The translations under genes were made by a program, and so were the position numbers. From Candidatus Acididesulfobacter guangdongensis (GTDB taxonomy: Bacteria; SZUA-79; Acidulodesulfobacterales; Acidulodesulfobacteraceae), in contig SGBC01000002.1 of NCBI GenBank assembly GCA_004195045.1, positions 248,001 through 312,000 of the forward strand: a stretch of DNA of 64,000 nucleotides, read 5' to 3'. The notes beneath the pieces were generated by a model. The model made no database searches. It saw nothing but the letters and a program-made list of their open reading frames with translations, and was not told where the DNA came from. Positions 27,874-37,692 of this stretch are shown here, piece by piece. Numbering within the stretch: the first letter of the stretch is position 1; every line of letters starts with the position of its first letter.

Positions 27874-29022
27874 TTAAGTCCTCTTGTTATATTCATAATC
27901 TGCAAATTTATATAATATTCTTTTCAAAGGGTTTAAAAATTTGTAAAATTTGCGTAGGGCTTTTCCCGCTATTAACGGAAGCTTGCTTATGCCGATAGCC
28001 TTATTGGCTAACGTCTCTACGCTAACAGAATAGTCACGATAACAGTCATACTTACTCGTTTGCTGTGTTTTTGGCGAGGCGTAGTATTCGTTGTTAATAG
28101 GTAATTTCAAACCATAATTAGCATTCAAGCGGATATTCGAGCCGGTAAACTTTTCAAAAAAAAATTCCGTTTTTATTCTGCAGATGTATGGTTCGATATG
28201 ATTATCGATGGAATACAACGAGGGAAGCGGCCAGCTTATAATATGATTTCTGCCGATTTGTTTCACTTTGTCACGGATTTCGTTTTTTGATGTCTTGTTG
28301 TTATAATATTCTAAAGCAAGCGCCTTTATAAAAGGCAAGGGTTTATTAGTTAAATCAGCGCGCGTAACTGGTTTTAAATTTTCATATAAGTTAGACAAAC
28401 CGGTTGCTTTAAAGAATATCGGTTCTATAGGAAATGCATATTGCATACAGTTTATGTTTTTTTCACCGAATACATCTGCGAAACTTTTTATTGTATCTTC
28501 ATATATAAAGGAAAATGTTTCTGAAAATTTTTTTGTCGGGTTAAGAATAAATTTGCCGGAATCTAAAATTTCTTTTGTATATTCTTCAAAAGAGATATCA
28601 AGTCCGTATTTAAGAAGTTCTCTATATAGCTCTATCATATAAGGAATCTGCTCTCTTAAGAATATTATTACTTCGGTGCTATAGCCGCATCGCTCAAAAC
28701 AATTCTTTAAAATTTGAAGTTTATCCGGTTTAGAATATAAACATTGAAAATTTTCAGAACTTATTATTACAACAGGGAAATTAGTTCTTTTTATTTCCGA
28801 GCAGAGGTCTTCAAGCGTGCCGTATTTCTTTTTAAAATTTTGCATATCATTGTTTAGCTGAGCAATAATATTGTGGTGTCCGCCAAACTTGCCGAATTTT
28901 CCGGCAGAAGGATAGAGTATGCCTTTCTTCTTAAGATATTTATAGTTAACAGAGAGTGTGCTTTGTAAAGCGGTTGTGCCGGTTTTATGAGTTCCTATGT
29001 GCAGAAATATTTTCTTTCTCAT
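27874..29022 (-). CDS. Sulfotransferase-like protein
   Basis: The N-terminus FLHIGTHKTGTTALQSTL is the 5'-phosphosulfate-binding loop of PAPS-dependent sulfotransferases, followed by a Ser-containing strand VVIISSENFQCLY where the 3'-phosphate site would be. 382 residues, cytoplasmic, no signal peptide. Likely moves sulfate from PAPS to a glycan or small molecule; the acceptor is unknown. Isolated on the minus strand between the tRNA and panB. P-loop proteins of related folds are an alternative. Confidence 0.75.
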   Translation of the reverse strand: MRKKIFLHIGTHKTGTTALQSTLSVNYKYLKKKGILYPSAGKFGKFGGHHNIIAQLNNDMQNFKKKYGTLEDLCSEIKRTNFPVVIISSENFQCLYSKPDKLQILKNCFERCGYSTEVIIFLREQIPYMIELYRELLKYGLDISFEEYTKEILDSGKFILNPTKKFSETFSFIYEDTIKSFADVFGEKNINCMQYAFPIEPIFFKATGLSNLYENLKPVTRADLTNKPLPFIKALALEYYNNKTSKNEIRDKVKQIGRNHIISWPLPSLYSIDNHIEPYICRIKTEFFFEKFTGSNIRLNANYGLKLPINNEYYASPKTQQTSKYDCYRDYSVSVETLANKAIGISKLPLIAGKALRKFYKFLNPLKRILYKFADYEYNKRT

Positions 29023-29280
29023 TTTTTATAATTATAATTTATAATATTAGATTAAAATATATGATATTAAATTAATTTTTATATTGTAAAACCGTAAGTT
29101 AAACTGAGTATTAATAAATTGTAAATAAAAAAATATATTAGTATTTGCAAAAGCCGTAAAAATTATTTATTGAAGACAGAATTATAGAATACGGCAATAA
29201 AACTATAGTTTTCGACTGAATGAGTATAAAAGAAAATTAGAGTGACATAAAATTTTGAACGGTCTATTAAGGACATTAAA

Positions 29281-30072
29281 TTAATAAATATTATCAGATG
29301 AAGGGAATATATTATTTTTAACATCATCTTTGAATTCCGATAACGCTTTTATCATTATATTTCTTGTTTCGGCATATTTTTTTACAAATTTTGGAGGTTT
29401 AGAAGACAGCATGCCGACGGCATCATGGAACACCAGTACCTGTCCGTCTGTGTATCTGCCGGCACCTATTCCTATTGTGGGAATTTTAACCGCACTTTGA
29501 ACGGCATCCGCAGCATTTTCAGGCATTGCCTCCAGAACCATCATAAAAGAGCCTGCTTTTTCAAGTTCCACTGCCGCAAGTACTAATTTTTCTATTTCAG
29601 ATTCTAATCTGCCCTGAACTTTATATCCCCCCATAGTATTGATGAATTGGGGCATGAGACCGATATGCGATACGACAGGAATGCCTGCGTCGGTTATTTT
29701 CACAATAGTGTGTTTCATGTTTATGCCGCCTTCAATTTTTACGGCGTTAGCCCCTGATTCCTTAACGAACCTGCCTGCATTTTTGAGGGCTTCTTTTTCG
29801 TCAATCTGATATGACATAAAAGGCATATCGGAAACAATAAACGAATTTTTTGCACCTCTCCTTACAAGCTCCGTATGGTATATCATTTCTTCAACCGTAA
29901 CCGGTAAGGTGTTTTCTTTGCCTTGAATCGTGGTAGCCAGAGAATCTCCGATAAGAATAATGTCTATATCTGCTTCTTCTGCAATTTGCGCTTGTACAAA
30001 GTCGTAAGCCGTTATCATAGTTATTTTTTCGTTGTCGGATTTCATTTTATTAAAAGTATTTATGCTTTTCAT
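29281..30072 (-). CDS. panB: 3-methyl-2-oxobutanoate hydroxymethyltransferase
   Basis: Adds a hydroxymethyl group from 5,10-methylene-THF to 2-oxoisovalerate to make ketopantoate for CoA. MITAYDFVQAQIAEEADIDI, LIGDSLATTIQGKENTLPVT, VKIEGG and GIPVVSHIGLMPQ with the C-terminal IGIGAGRYTDGQVLVFHD cover the family motifs. Normal length (263). Divergent from the radical SAM gene; no other pan genes beside it. Confidence 0.95.
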   Translation of the reverse strand: MKSINTFNKMKSDNEKITMITAYDFVQAQIAEEADIDIILIGDSLATTIQGKENTLPVTVEEMIYHTELVRRGAKNSFIVSDMPFMSYQIDEKEALKNAGRFVKESGANAVKIEGGINMKHTIVKITDAGIPVVSHIGLMPQFINTMGGYKVQGRLESEIEKLVLAAVELEKAGSFMMVLEAMPENAADAVQSAVKIPTIGIGAGRYTDGQVLVFHDAVGMLSSKPPKFVKKYAETRNIMIKALSEFKDDVKNNIFPSSDNIY

Positions 30073-30223
30073 TTGATATTAGTCCTTAATTAAGTTAAAA
30101 TAATTAGAATCTAAAGAATATAAACATATCTATATCTAATTAAATAATTATAGCATATTATGTAACCGCACATCATACATATATATATCAAATTATCAAA
30201 TTGCAGACAATATATCAAAATTT

Positions 30224-31540
30224 ATGAATAATATCTCAAAATCTGAATTTAAAATATTAGAGGCGTACATTAGCGATTTCGGAAGCGAAATAAATTCTGA
30301 AGCAATTGTAAAGGAAGATATTTTAAGGCAGGGCATCCATTTCGAAGCGACGCCTAATGCCGCTTTTTCAAGCAAATCTTATTTTATTTTTTCATTCAAT
30401 ATTGATAACGATAAAGAAGTGCTTAATAAAAAATATCCGGAAGAAATTGCAATTTCAGGAGGTCCTTTCGATTTAAAACGGACAATAATTTCTGTAAGAA
30501 TTCATAATTCATCTCCATATAAAATAAAACTTGTCGAAGATGGAGATAACGGTAAAATTAAGCCTGTGCTTTATTTAAACGAAGATTTTATTGCTGATGT
30601 CATATTCTCGGAAGAAAAATCTTATATGATACAGACTACGGCATCAGGAAAATCGGTAAGAGACCTGGCGCCGACGATAGAATGGGGATATTTAATATAT
30701 CTTGCCGTTTTTAGAATGTGCCAGTATTTTGGAGAAGATCTTGAGTGTATGTTTTGCGATATGAATTCCAATTATGTCAATCAGCGAAAAATAAACCAAA
30801 CTTATTCTGCCGTTAAATCAATTGACGATATAATAGATGCACTTGATATCATTGCTATGTCCAAAGATTCAAAAGCTGAAGCGTATACGCTGACCGGCGG
30901 AAGCATTATAGACGAAGTGAAATTTAACGGGGACGGTGAGGTAGATTTTTATGTTAGATTTCTCGAAAAAATTGAAGATAAATTTAAAGGAAAATGGATA
31001 AGCAAAATAGTTGTTCAGGCTCACGATAAAGACAACTTAAAAAGATTAAAAAATGCCGGAGCTTACATTTATCACACTAATTTTGAAATTTGGAACAAGG
31101 AATTGTTTGATAAATTGTGCCCCGGTAAAAGCAAATATATCGGCAGAGATAAATGGGTCGGCAGAATTTTAGATGCGGTAGACATTTTTGGCGATTACAG
31201 GGTTATTCCCAATTTTGTCGCCGGCATTGAACTTTCAAAACCTTACGGTTTCAAAACTGTTGACGAAGCCGTTGAATCAACTGCGGAAGGATTAGAGGTA
31301 TTTATGTCGCATAATATTATTCCGAGATATACTACGTGGTGCCCTGAAAAGACCAGCAAATTAGGTAAATTCGGCAATGTTCCGGCTCCGCTTGAATATT
31401 ATATCAAACTGCTTCTGAAATGGCATGAAATTCATTATAAGTATAATCTGCCGATACCGGAAGGATATGGAGAAGCGGGCCCTGGTAAAGCTGAATTTTC
31501 GGTTAGCGCTTTTATGGATGCTTTTAAATTATCGGCTTGA
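30224..31540 (+). CDS. Radical SAM protein with unusual cysteine spacing
   Basis: 438 residues. The cluster motif is CQYFGEDLECMFCDM near residues 166-180, giving Cx8CxxC instead of the common Cx3CxxC. YTLTGGSIID about 60 residues later resembles the GG/SAM-binding strand, followed by TIM-barrel-like strands (VVQAHDKDNLKRL, YIYHTNFEIW, NFVAGIELSKPYG). The ~150 residues before the motif form an extra N-terminal domain. The reaction cannot be named; it resembles anaerobe radical SAM proteins without assigned function. Divergent from panB with 150 bp between. Confidence 0.75.
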   Translation: MNNISKSEFKILEAYISDFGSEINSEAIVKEDILRQGIHFEATPNAAFSSKSYFIFSFNIDNDKEVLNKKYPEEIAISGGPFDLKRTIISVRIHNSSPYKIKLVEDGDNGKIKPVLYLNEDFIADVIFSEEKSYMIQTTASGKSVRDLAPTIEWGYLIYLAVFRMCQYFGEDLECMFCDMNSNYVNQRKINQTYSAVKSIDDIIDALDIIAMSKDSKAEAYTLTGGSIIDEVKFNGDGEVDFYVRFLEKIEDKFKGKWISKIVVQAHDKDNLKRLKNAGAYIYHTNFEIWNKELFDKLCPGKSKYIGRDKWVGRILDAVDIFGDYRVIPNFVAGIELSKPYGFKTVDEAVESTAEGLEVFMSHNIIPRYTTWCPEKTSKLGKFGNVPAPLEYYIKLLLKWHEIHYKYNLPIPEGYGEAGPGKAEFSVSAFMDAFKLSA

Positions 31541-32181
31541 TTTAATTGATTATTGAATAACCGAGTAAGAAAATTTGCAAATAATTTCTTTATTCACTGA
31601 TGACGCCCTTGAACTGTCAGTATGTTGTCAGTATGATTGTATTAAGCCGCAATAGAAAACGTGTAAGATAATATATAAGCTATACAATATTCAAGAGATA
31701 TAACATAAAGATATGATAATATAAAGTATGTTACCTTAATCCTGCAATAGAAAATATTTATGCATTTCTTTGCTCGTTAAGTAAAAGATAACTTTCATTG
31801 CAGAAGGAAAAGGTGTAAGGAAAAGGTGTCAGATTTTATTTTTTTTGCATATGAAGTAGTTCAATTAACAAAGAAAATATTTGCAAAAAAATTAATCTGA
31901 CACCTTTTCCGAGCAAATAACTTTCTATTGCAGGATTAAGGTGTTAATATATTCTTGAATATTTTAATTATTTATGATAGTATTTATATATATAGATATT
32001 TAATAAACATTTAATTCGGTTTGTAAGTTATAGTTATTAGGTTGATATAATATTAAAATTAAATAAAGTAGTGCAAGTGGAGAGGATAATATAATATAAT
32101 ATAATATAATATAATATAATATAGTAATGTAATGTAAATAAATAGAAAACAATTAAATTAAATTAAATTTCAGGAGATATT
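31541..32181. other. 641-bp gap holding MITE B2 and a pentamer array
   Basis: Contains MITE B2, a degenerate half-copy of its end near 31644-31664 (GCAATAGAAAA), and a (TATAA)-type array at about 32086-32123 directly upstream of mrp. No gene seen. Confidence 0.6.
31729..31946. mobile_element. MITE family B, copy B2, with 5-bp target duplication
   Basis: Element 31734-31941, flanked by the perfect direct repeat TGTTA (31729-31733, 31942-31946). Terminal repeats match B1 (CTTAATCCTGCAATAGAAA). The centre is expanded by a ~100-bp segment bounded by GGAAAAGGTGTCAGATT-type inverted repeats, also found inverted in B3. Confidence 0.9.
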
Positions 32182-33240
32182 ATGGGTAACTTAGATAAGA
32201 ACAAAACAAAAGACGGTAAAGATATTGATTGTGAATGCGGAACAGACGGAAATCATGACGGCAGTTCGTGCGGATGCGGACACGAAGAGGAGCATCATGG
32301 CTATCACCGCGATGAAGACGGCGGTTCTTGCGGCTGCGGAGAAGATGGACATAGTCATGACGGCGGTTCTTGCGGCTGCGGCGGCGATGACGATGAAGAA
32401 GACGGCGGTTCTTGCGGCTGCGGAAGCAGTCATGGCGAAGGGCACGGGAAAAATCCTTTTGATGAACAATCTCCAATAAAAGGCGTTAAAAATATAATTG
32501 CCGTAGCAAGCGGAAAAGGCGGAGTAGGCAAGTCTACGTTTAGCGTAAATCTTGCTATTAGTTTAGCTCAGCAGGGCAAAAAAGTAGGTCTTATGGATGC
32601 CGATATGTATGGTCCCAGCGTTCCTATGATGATGGGAATAAACCAGAGACCTGAATTAACCGAAGATAAACGGATTGTTCCTATAGAAAAATATGGCATA
32701 AAATTAATGTCGCTCGGTTTTTTGATACCGGAGGATACGCCTGCAATATGGAGAGGTCCGATAGTAATGCAGGTCACGACCCAGTTTCTAAAAGATGTTG
32801 AATGGGGCGATATAGATTTTCTTGTCGTCGATTTGCCTCCTGGCACCGGTGATATTCAGTTAACGCTTGTGCAAACCGTTCCGATAAATTTTGCTATTGT
32901 TGTTTCAACACCTCAGGATATATCGCTTATTGACGCAAAGAAAGCATTGGGAATGTTTGATAAAGTTAATGTTCCTGTCTTTGGAATAGTTGAAAATATG
33001 AGTTATTTTGTCTGCCCGCATTGCGGAAAACGTTCCGACATATTTAAACATGGCGGTGCGAAAACTGCTGCGGAAAAATTAGGTGTAAATTTTCTTGGAG
33101 AAATACCGATAATTGAAGATATCTGCGAATTATCCGATTCCGGAGAGCCTTTTATGACTAAAGACAGAAATCCAGAGGTTAAAGCAGTATTCAGCAAAAT
33201 TTCCGATGAGCTTATTTTAAGAACCGAACAAAGAGCTTGA
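32182..33240 (+). CDS. mrp: Mrp/ApbC/NBP35-type ATPase with Cys/His-rich N-terminal repeats
   Basis: P-loop ATPase that carries and transfers Fe-S clusters. The deviant Walker [18 protein letters not shown] (about residues 107-124), [11 protein letters not shown] and the C-terminal [11 protein letters not shown] (cluster-bridging CxxC) are intact. Instead of the usual MIP18/DUF59 N-terminal domain it has ~90 residues rich in Gly, Asp, His and Cys: four SCGCG units (three in the form GGSCGCG) separated by acidic and His-rich spacers, plus CECG. These could bind metal; that is inference. Followed after 80 bp by trxA. Confidence 0.93.
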   Translation: MGNLDKNKTKDGKDIDCECGTDGNHDGSSCGCGHEEEHHGYHRDEDGGSCGCGEDGHSHDGGSCGCGGDDDEEDGGSCGCGSSHGEGHGKNPFDEQSPIKGVKNIIAVASGKGGVGKSTFSVNLAISLAQQGKKVGLMDADMYGPSVPMMMGINQRPELTEDKRIVPIEKYGIKLMSLGFLIPEDTPAIWRGPIVMQVTTQFLKDVEWGDIDFLVVDLPPGTGDIQLTLVQTVPINFAIVVSTPQDISLIDAKKALGMFDKVNVPVFGIVENMSYFVCPHCGKRSDIFKHGGAKTAAEKLGVNFLGEIPIIEDICELSDSGEPFMTKDRNPEVKAVFSKISDELILRTEQRA

Positions 33241-33319
33241 TTTGCATTAAATAAAAAAGAATAGATAGATATAGAAATAGCAATAAAATAAAATTAAATT
33301 TAATGAGGAGGATTTATTT

Positions 33320-33655
33320 ATGGCTTCAGATAAAGTCATGACTTTTACAGACAGCAATTTTGATGCCGAGGTTTTGAAATCTGCAAAACCTGTATTGGTT
33401 GATTTTTGGGCAGTATGGTGCGCGCCATGCAGAGCGGTAGCTCCTGTTATTGATGAAATTGCTGCTGATTACGGTGATGTTTTAAAAGTCGGTAAGGTCA
33501 ATGTTGATGAAAATCAAGCTACCCCTGGTTCATATGGCGTAAGGGGTATTCCTACCGTAATATTGTTTAACAAAGGAAAGGTTGTTGACCAGATTGTCGG
33601 CGCTGCTCCTAAAGCTGCTTTTAAACAAATGATAGATAAAGCTATATCAAATTAA
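33320..33655 (+). CDS. trxA: Thioredoxin
   Basis: 111-residue cytoplasmic thioredoxin: [52 protein letters not shown] with the cis-Pro. The active site is WCAPC, with Ala replacing the usual Gly, which may shift its redox potential. Strong GAGGAGG Shine-Dalgarno, ~80 bp behind mrp and ahead of a strong terminator, so mrp-trxA may be one transcript. Confidence 0.95.
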   Translation: MASDKVMTFTDSNFDAEVLKSAKPVLVDFWAVWCAPCRAVAPVIDEIAADYGDVLKVGKVNVDENQATPGSYGVRGIPTVILFNKGKVVDQIVGAAPKAAFKQMIDKAISN

Positions 33656-33713
33656 GATTAAGAATAAAACGATTAAGAATAAAGCTTAGTAAGATTAAAA
33701 ATGTTGATTTCTC

Positions 33714-33771
33714 AACAATAGGGTATTTGATTTATTCCAAGGAAATAAATCAAATACCCTATTGTTTTTTT
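33714..33771 (+). terminator. Strong rho-independent terminator after trxA
   Basis: A 23-bp perfect stem (33714-33736 with 33744-33766; half starts AACAATAGGGTATTTG) with a 7-base loop and a T run to 33771, 58 bp after the trxA stop. On the opposite strand no T run follows, so it serves the plus-strand transcript. Confidence 0.93.
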
Positions 33772-33860
33772 ATAAACCCACACAACAGCAGACGCAGGCA
33801 TGACAGGGAATAAAATAAATCAGACATCTTTCTTAATCAGACATCTTTCTTTGCCTTTCC

Positions 33861-35120
33861 TTAAAGATAAGTAAGGGTGACCTCTTTGACGGATTTGCTT
33901 GTTGCTTTTGTCACCGTAAACTGCATATTATCTATAAGAAATTTTTCGCCAGGCGCAGGTATTCGTCCTAATCTGTCCATAATTAATCCTGAAATTGTTT
34001 CATAATCGGTTTCTTCATGATTATTTATTTTTGTATTCAATAATTCGTTTAATTCATTTAAGCTTAATCTCGTATTGATAATGTAGGTATTTTTTCCGAT
34101 TTTCTTATACATAAATTCTTCTTCATCTGTTTCATCTCTTATTTCACCGACTATTTCTTCAAGTATGTCTTCAAAAGTTATTAAACCGGCTGCGCCTCCG
34201 TATTCATCAACTACTATAGAAGCCTGCTGATGGCTTTTCTGCATTCTAAGCATTAAAACTGAAATGCTAAGCGTTTCAGGAATAAATAAAACCGGTTTCG
34301 CAATATCTTTAATAATTTTATCGTTATTTTCTTTATTGTATATATCAAAAGCAAAGGCGATTCCTGTAATATTGTCTATGCGGTCCCTGAACACAGGTAT
34401 CCTTGAATAGTTTGATTCTATTATTGTTTTATGAGCCTCAATTACAGATGTTGATTCCTCTATGGCTACAATACTAATTAAAGGTATCATTATATCTTTA
34501 GCTGTTTTTTTTCCGAATTCAAAAATGCGTTTGATTATTTTTTTTTCATAATCCTTTAATTCGCCTATGTTTCCGCTTATTGTAAGAACTTTAACCAATT
34601 CATCTTTTGTCAGAAATACATTTTTAGATTTACCTTTAAAAATAATATTTAATATTTTTGATAATCCTATAAATATTAGATTTATCGGATAAAAAAGTAT
34701 TGAGAAAAAAGCTATAAACGGGATTGATTTAAGCATAAGCGTGTTAGCATATTTTCTGTAAATCATCTTAGGAATAATTTCGCCGAATATTATCATAAAC
34801 GGAGTAAGCAGAAGAGCGACTACAAAAGGCGTCCATTTATGGACATATTCAAATAAAACAGTTGTTGCAATGATTGTAGCTGTAGTATTGGAAATATTGT
34901 TTCCTATTAAAGTGGTCGCGAAGGTATTTTCAGGATTTTTTGTTTTTTTAATTAAAAAACCGGCAAGTTTATTCCCCTGCATTTCTTTATGCTTTATTTT
35001 TATTTTATCATAGCTTATAATGCCGATTTCCGAACCGGCAAAGAATCCTTCGAAAAAAATAGCGATAATAATTATAATAAAATAATATATCAAATTTACG
35101 ATAATATAGCCGTTATTCAT
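33861..35120 (-). CDS. CNNM/CBS-domain membrane protein (HlyC/CorC family), full length
   Basis: Inner-membrane protein with an N-terminal CNNM (DUF21) transmembrane domain (EGFFAGSEIGIISYDKIK; several helices to about residue 150), a CBS pair (VIEESTSVIEAHKTII... SNYSRIPVFRDR; QASIVVDEYGGAAGLITFEDILEEIVGEI) and a C-terminal CorC_HlyC domain ending near VKEVTLTYL. Members are implicated in Mg2+/Co2+ resistance or export. 419 residues, normal. The paralog immediately upstream lacks the C-terminal domain. Confidence 0.9.
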   Translation of the reverse strand: MNNGYIIVNLIYYFIIIIIAIFFEGFFAGSEIGIISYDKIKIKHKEMQGNKLAGFLIKKTKNPENTFATTLIGNNISNTTATIIATTVLFEYVHKWTPFVVALLLTPFMIIFGEIIPKMIYRKYANTLMLKSIPFIAFFSILFYPINLIFIGLSKILNIIFKGKSKNVFLTKDELVKVLTISGNIGELKDYEKKIIKRIFEFGKKTAKDIMIPLISIVAIEESTSVIEAHKTIIESNYSRIPVFRDRIDNITGIAFAFDIYNKENNDKIIKDIAKPVLFIPETLSISVLMLRMQKSHQQASIVVDEYGGAAGLITFEDILEEIVGEIRDETDEEEFMYKKIGKNTYIINTRLSLNELNELLNTKINNHEETDYETISGLIMDRLGRIPAPGEKFLIDNMQFTVTKATSKSVKEVTLTYL

Positions 35121-35407
35121 GTTTATATGCTCATATGATGAGCCGTTATTTGTTATTTGGTTTTACTTTATAACGCTTAATCCTCTTATACACTAGGCTT
35201 TATACAATATGCTTTGCACTATATATTCATATTCTATACATACGTTATACATACAGCATACTTTATACTTGCAGTTCTCAGTTTTATAAGTTGTTAGTTA
35301 TACGTTGAGAAATTGTTATAAATTGTTTTATACTTTATAAACTTTTTTTATGTATTTTTTTATAATAATTGTTTTTAAAATTCATTTATTGAATTATTTT
35401 TGTCTTA

Positions 35408-36379
35408 TCATTGAACATCATATTCGTCCTCAATTTCACCGAAAATCTCTTCAAGCAAATCTTCCATGGTGACTAAACCTGTCATTTTACCGTATTCATT
35501 TACGACTATTGCAATATGGATTTTTTTCTTCTGAAGCTCTCTGAAAAGGTCAAGAACATTTTTCGATGCCGGAATAAAATAAGGCTTAATTAAAAAAGAA
35601 TTAAGCGTTCTTTTTTCCTCGATGTCTGTATATACTTTAGCTAATATATTTTTAGCGAGTAAGATGCCTATGACGTTATCTTTTTCTCTGAAATATATCG
35701 GAATCCTTGAGAAATGATTTTCTTCAATCAGAGCGACGGCATTTACGACAGGCGTACTAACGTCTAATGAAAATATTTTGTCATTTTTAGTCATTATATT
35801 GCCCGCTTTCAACAGTGATAATTTTAAAAAATTTTTTATTAATTCATATTCTTTTTCTTTTATTTCACCTTCATTTTTGCCTATTTCAATAATAGTTCTG
35901 AGCTCTTCGTTAGACAAAGACTCATTTTTTCTTAATTGAAATATTTTGCCGCTAAAACCTATTTTATTTGTTGCAGAATCAATTAATACTGTAATTGGAT
36001 AAAATATATTTGCGATAATAATAGAAAATTCAACCGGTTTTTTTAAAGCAACTATTTTCGGTATAATTTCTGCTAAAATTATTAAAAGTAAAGAGATTAT
36101 AATTATAGAGTAAATAATAGAGATATTATGAAAATAGTAATTTAAAACTAAGGCGGCTATGCTGGCAGCAAGTACATTTGCCGTTAAATTTCCTATAAGT
36201 ATTATTATTAAAAAGATGGCAGATTTTCTGATAAGAAAAATTACTTTATATTTTTTTTTAAAATTCAGTTCATCTATTTCAGTTTGCGTCAGAGAAAAAA
36301 CTGAAGATTCGGAAAGTGAAAACAAAGAGGAAAAAATTAAAAAAATAATAAAAAGAAAAATAAATAAAGGTATGTTCAT
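35408..36379 (-). CDS. CNNM/CBS-domain membrane protein, short paralog
   Basis: Same architecture as its downstream neighbour (SLSESSVFSLTQTEID in the CNNM domain, CBS pair with HFSRIPIYFREKD and IAIVVNEYGKMTGLVTMEDLLEEIFGEI) but the protein ends right after the second CBS, at EDEYDVQ, so the CorC_HlyC domain is absent. 323 residues. Tandem paralogs of this type occur in other bacteria. Lies about 35 bp after thiL on the same strand. Confidence 0.87.
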   Translation of the reverse strand: MNIPLFIFLFIIFLIFSSLFSLSESSVFSLTQTEIDELNFKKKYKVIFLIRKSAIFLIIILIGNLTANVLAASIAALVLNYYFHNISIIYSIIIISLLLIILAEIIPKIVALKKPVEFSIIIANIFYPITVLIDSATNKIGFSGKIFQLRKNESLSNEELRTIIEIGKNEGEIKEKEYELIKNFLKLSLLKAGNIMTKNDKIFSLDVSTPVVNAVALIEENHFSRIPIYFREKDNVIGILLAKNILAKVYTDIEEKRTLNSFLIKPYFIPASKNVLDLFRELQKKKIHIAIVVNEYGKMTGLVTMEDLLEEIFGEIEDEYDVQ

Positions 36380-36414
36380 TCTTATATGATTGTATACGAT
36401 TGTATGTAATATTA

Positions 36415-37671
36415 TTATAAATTGTTAGATATGTGTTCAAATGTCATAGGCGTTATTGCTAATGATTTGTTTTTGTATATAAAATTGACTCTGACCTTTT
36501 TATCTGCTCTAAAATCGGCTTCGGTATAGCCTGCTGCATCGTCATTATAGCCGATATCTTCAGTGCCTTGAGTACTTTGCCTATCGTCGGTATTGCATTT
36601 AACTATTGAACCTATTTTAGAAATTTTTATTCTTTCTTTTTTTGCAATTTCAAGTAATTTGTTTTCGTCGGCGCGGCTCGTAGACCACAGTAATTCGTAA
36701 TCTTCGCCGAAAGAAATAATATTATTCAAGATATCTGTATCTTTTAAATTTAAAATTTTTGCTATATTTTTAAATTCATCGCTTAAAGGAATATCATCTG
36801 CTATGATTAGAGCACATGAATTTTTATCTTTGCTGCTTAATAAATTGTTTATATCTTTATAAAGTCCGTCGCTTATATCAGTCATGGAATTTGCAATCTT
36901 ATTTGCAGCTAAGATTTTGCCCAATTTGACTCGTGAAGGATGAATTAAATTTTTTTTTGCATAATTTTTTATAAACTGCATTAATATATTTTTAGATGTT
37001 TTAGATTTGTTATCTGCCTTATATATTTTATATGAGTTTTCAGAATCAGTCATCGCGTTTATAAATATGTTATTATTATCCGTATCTATATCATCCGTAT
37101 TCATTATAAATTTTTCAATATGTTCTTTAATGCGCTCACTGTTTTCCATAATGTAATAGGAAAGCCACGCGTTACCGATATATCCAGAAACAAATATAAG
37201 GTCATCATATTCAGCGCTATATCTCGAAATAGCCGTTTGTTTAGCGGTATAGTCCCCAAGAAGGGTAATAGATATTGAAAATTCTCTTGCTTTTGATATA
37301 TTTCCGCCTATAAGAGAAATTCTGTCATTTTTTGCCATTTCTATTATGCCGTCGATAGTCTCTTTTATATGAGCTTCAGTCAAATAATCTGGCACAAGCA
37401 ATGACAGAATAAAAAATCTTGGCGTTCCTCCCATAGATGCTATGTCGCTTATATTAGCAAGGAGCGCTTTAGCGCCTATCTGACTGAAAGAGTAATAGTC
37501 TGTTCTAAAATGAGTATTTTCGGTGAGGGTATCTGATGTAATCAGTATGTTGTTTTTATCTCGAAAAATAGCCGTGTCGTCCCCGATAGATTTAATTATC
37601 ATGGAACCGTTAAATTTTAGCTTTTCACGGCTATTTTCTTCGATATAAGAAATCAGGCTTAATTCGTCCAA
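36415..37671 (-). CDS. thiL: Thiamine-monophosphate kinase
   Basis: Phosphorylates thiamine monophosphate to thiamine diphosphate. SIGDDTAIF, ITSDTLTENTHF, KALLANISDIASMGG, DISDGLYKDINNLL and SFGEDYELLW are the AIR-synthase-like ThiL motifs. 418 residues against a usual ~330: an Asp/Asn/Ser/Lys-rich insert of ~50 residues follows YYIMENSERIKEH (about residue 175), and another ~35 residues (Asp/Gln/Thr/Ala-rich) sits near the C-terminus. Core motifs intact. Tightly spaced (21 bp) behind lon. Confidence 0.92.
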   Translation of the reverse strand: MDELSLISYIEENSREKLKFNGSMIIKSIGDDTAIFRDKNNILITSDTLTENTHFRTDYYSFSQIGAKALLANISDIASMGGTPRFFILSLLVPDYLTEAHIKETIDGIIEMAKNDRISLIGGNISKAREFSISITLLGDYTAKQTAISRYSAEYDDLIFVSGYIGNAWLSYYIMENSERIKEHIEKFIMNTDDIDTDNNNIFINAMTDSENSYKIYKADNKSKTSKNILMQFIKNYAKKNLIHPSRVKLGKILAANKIANSMTDISDGLYKDINNLLSSKDKNSCALIIADDIPLSDEFKNIAKILNLKDTDILNNIISFGEDYELLWSTSRADENKLLEIAKKERIKISKIGSIVKCNTDDRQSTQGTEDIGYNDDAAGYTEADFRADKKVRVNFIYKNKSLAITPMTFEHISNNL

Positions 37672-37692
37672 TTTTTTATTTTTTCTTTATTT

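Noticed and set aside
32182-32460. CRISPR-like appearance of the repeated Gly-Cys coding units
   Set aside because: Repeats are in frame, vary in spacing and encode the Mrp N-terminal arm; no repeat-spacer structure.
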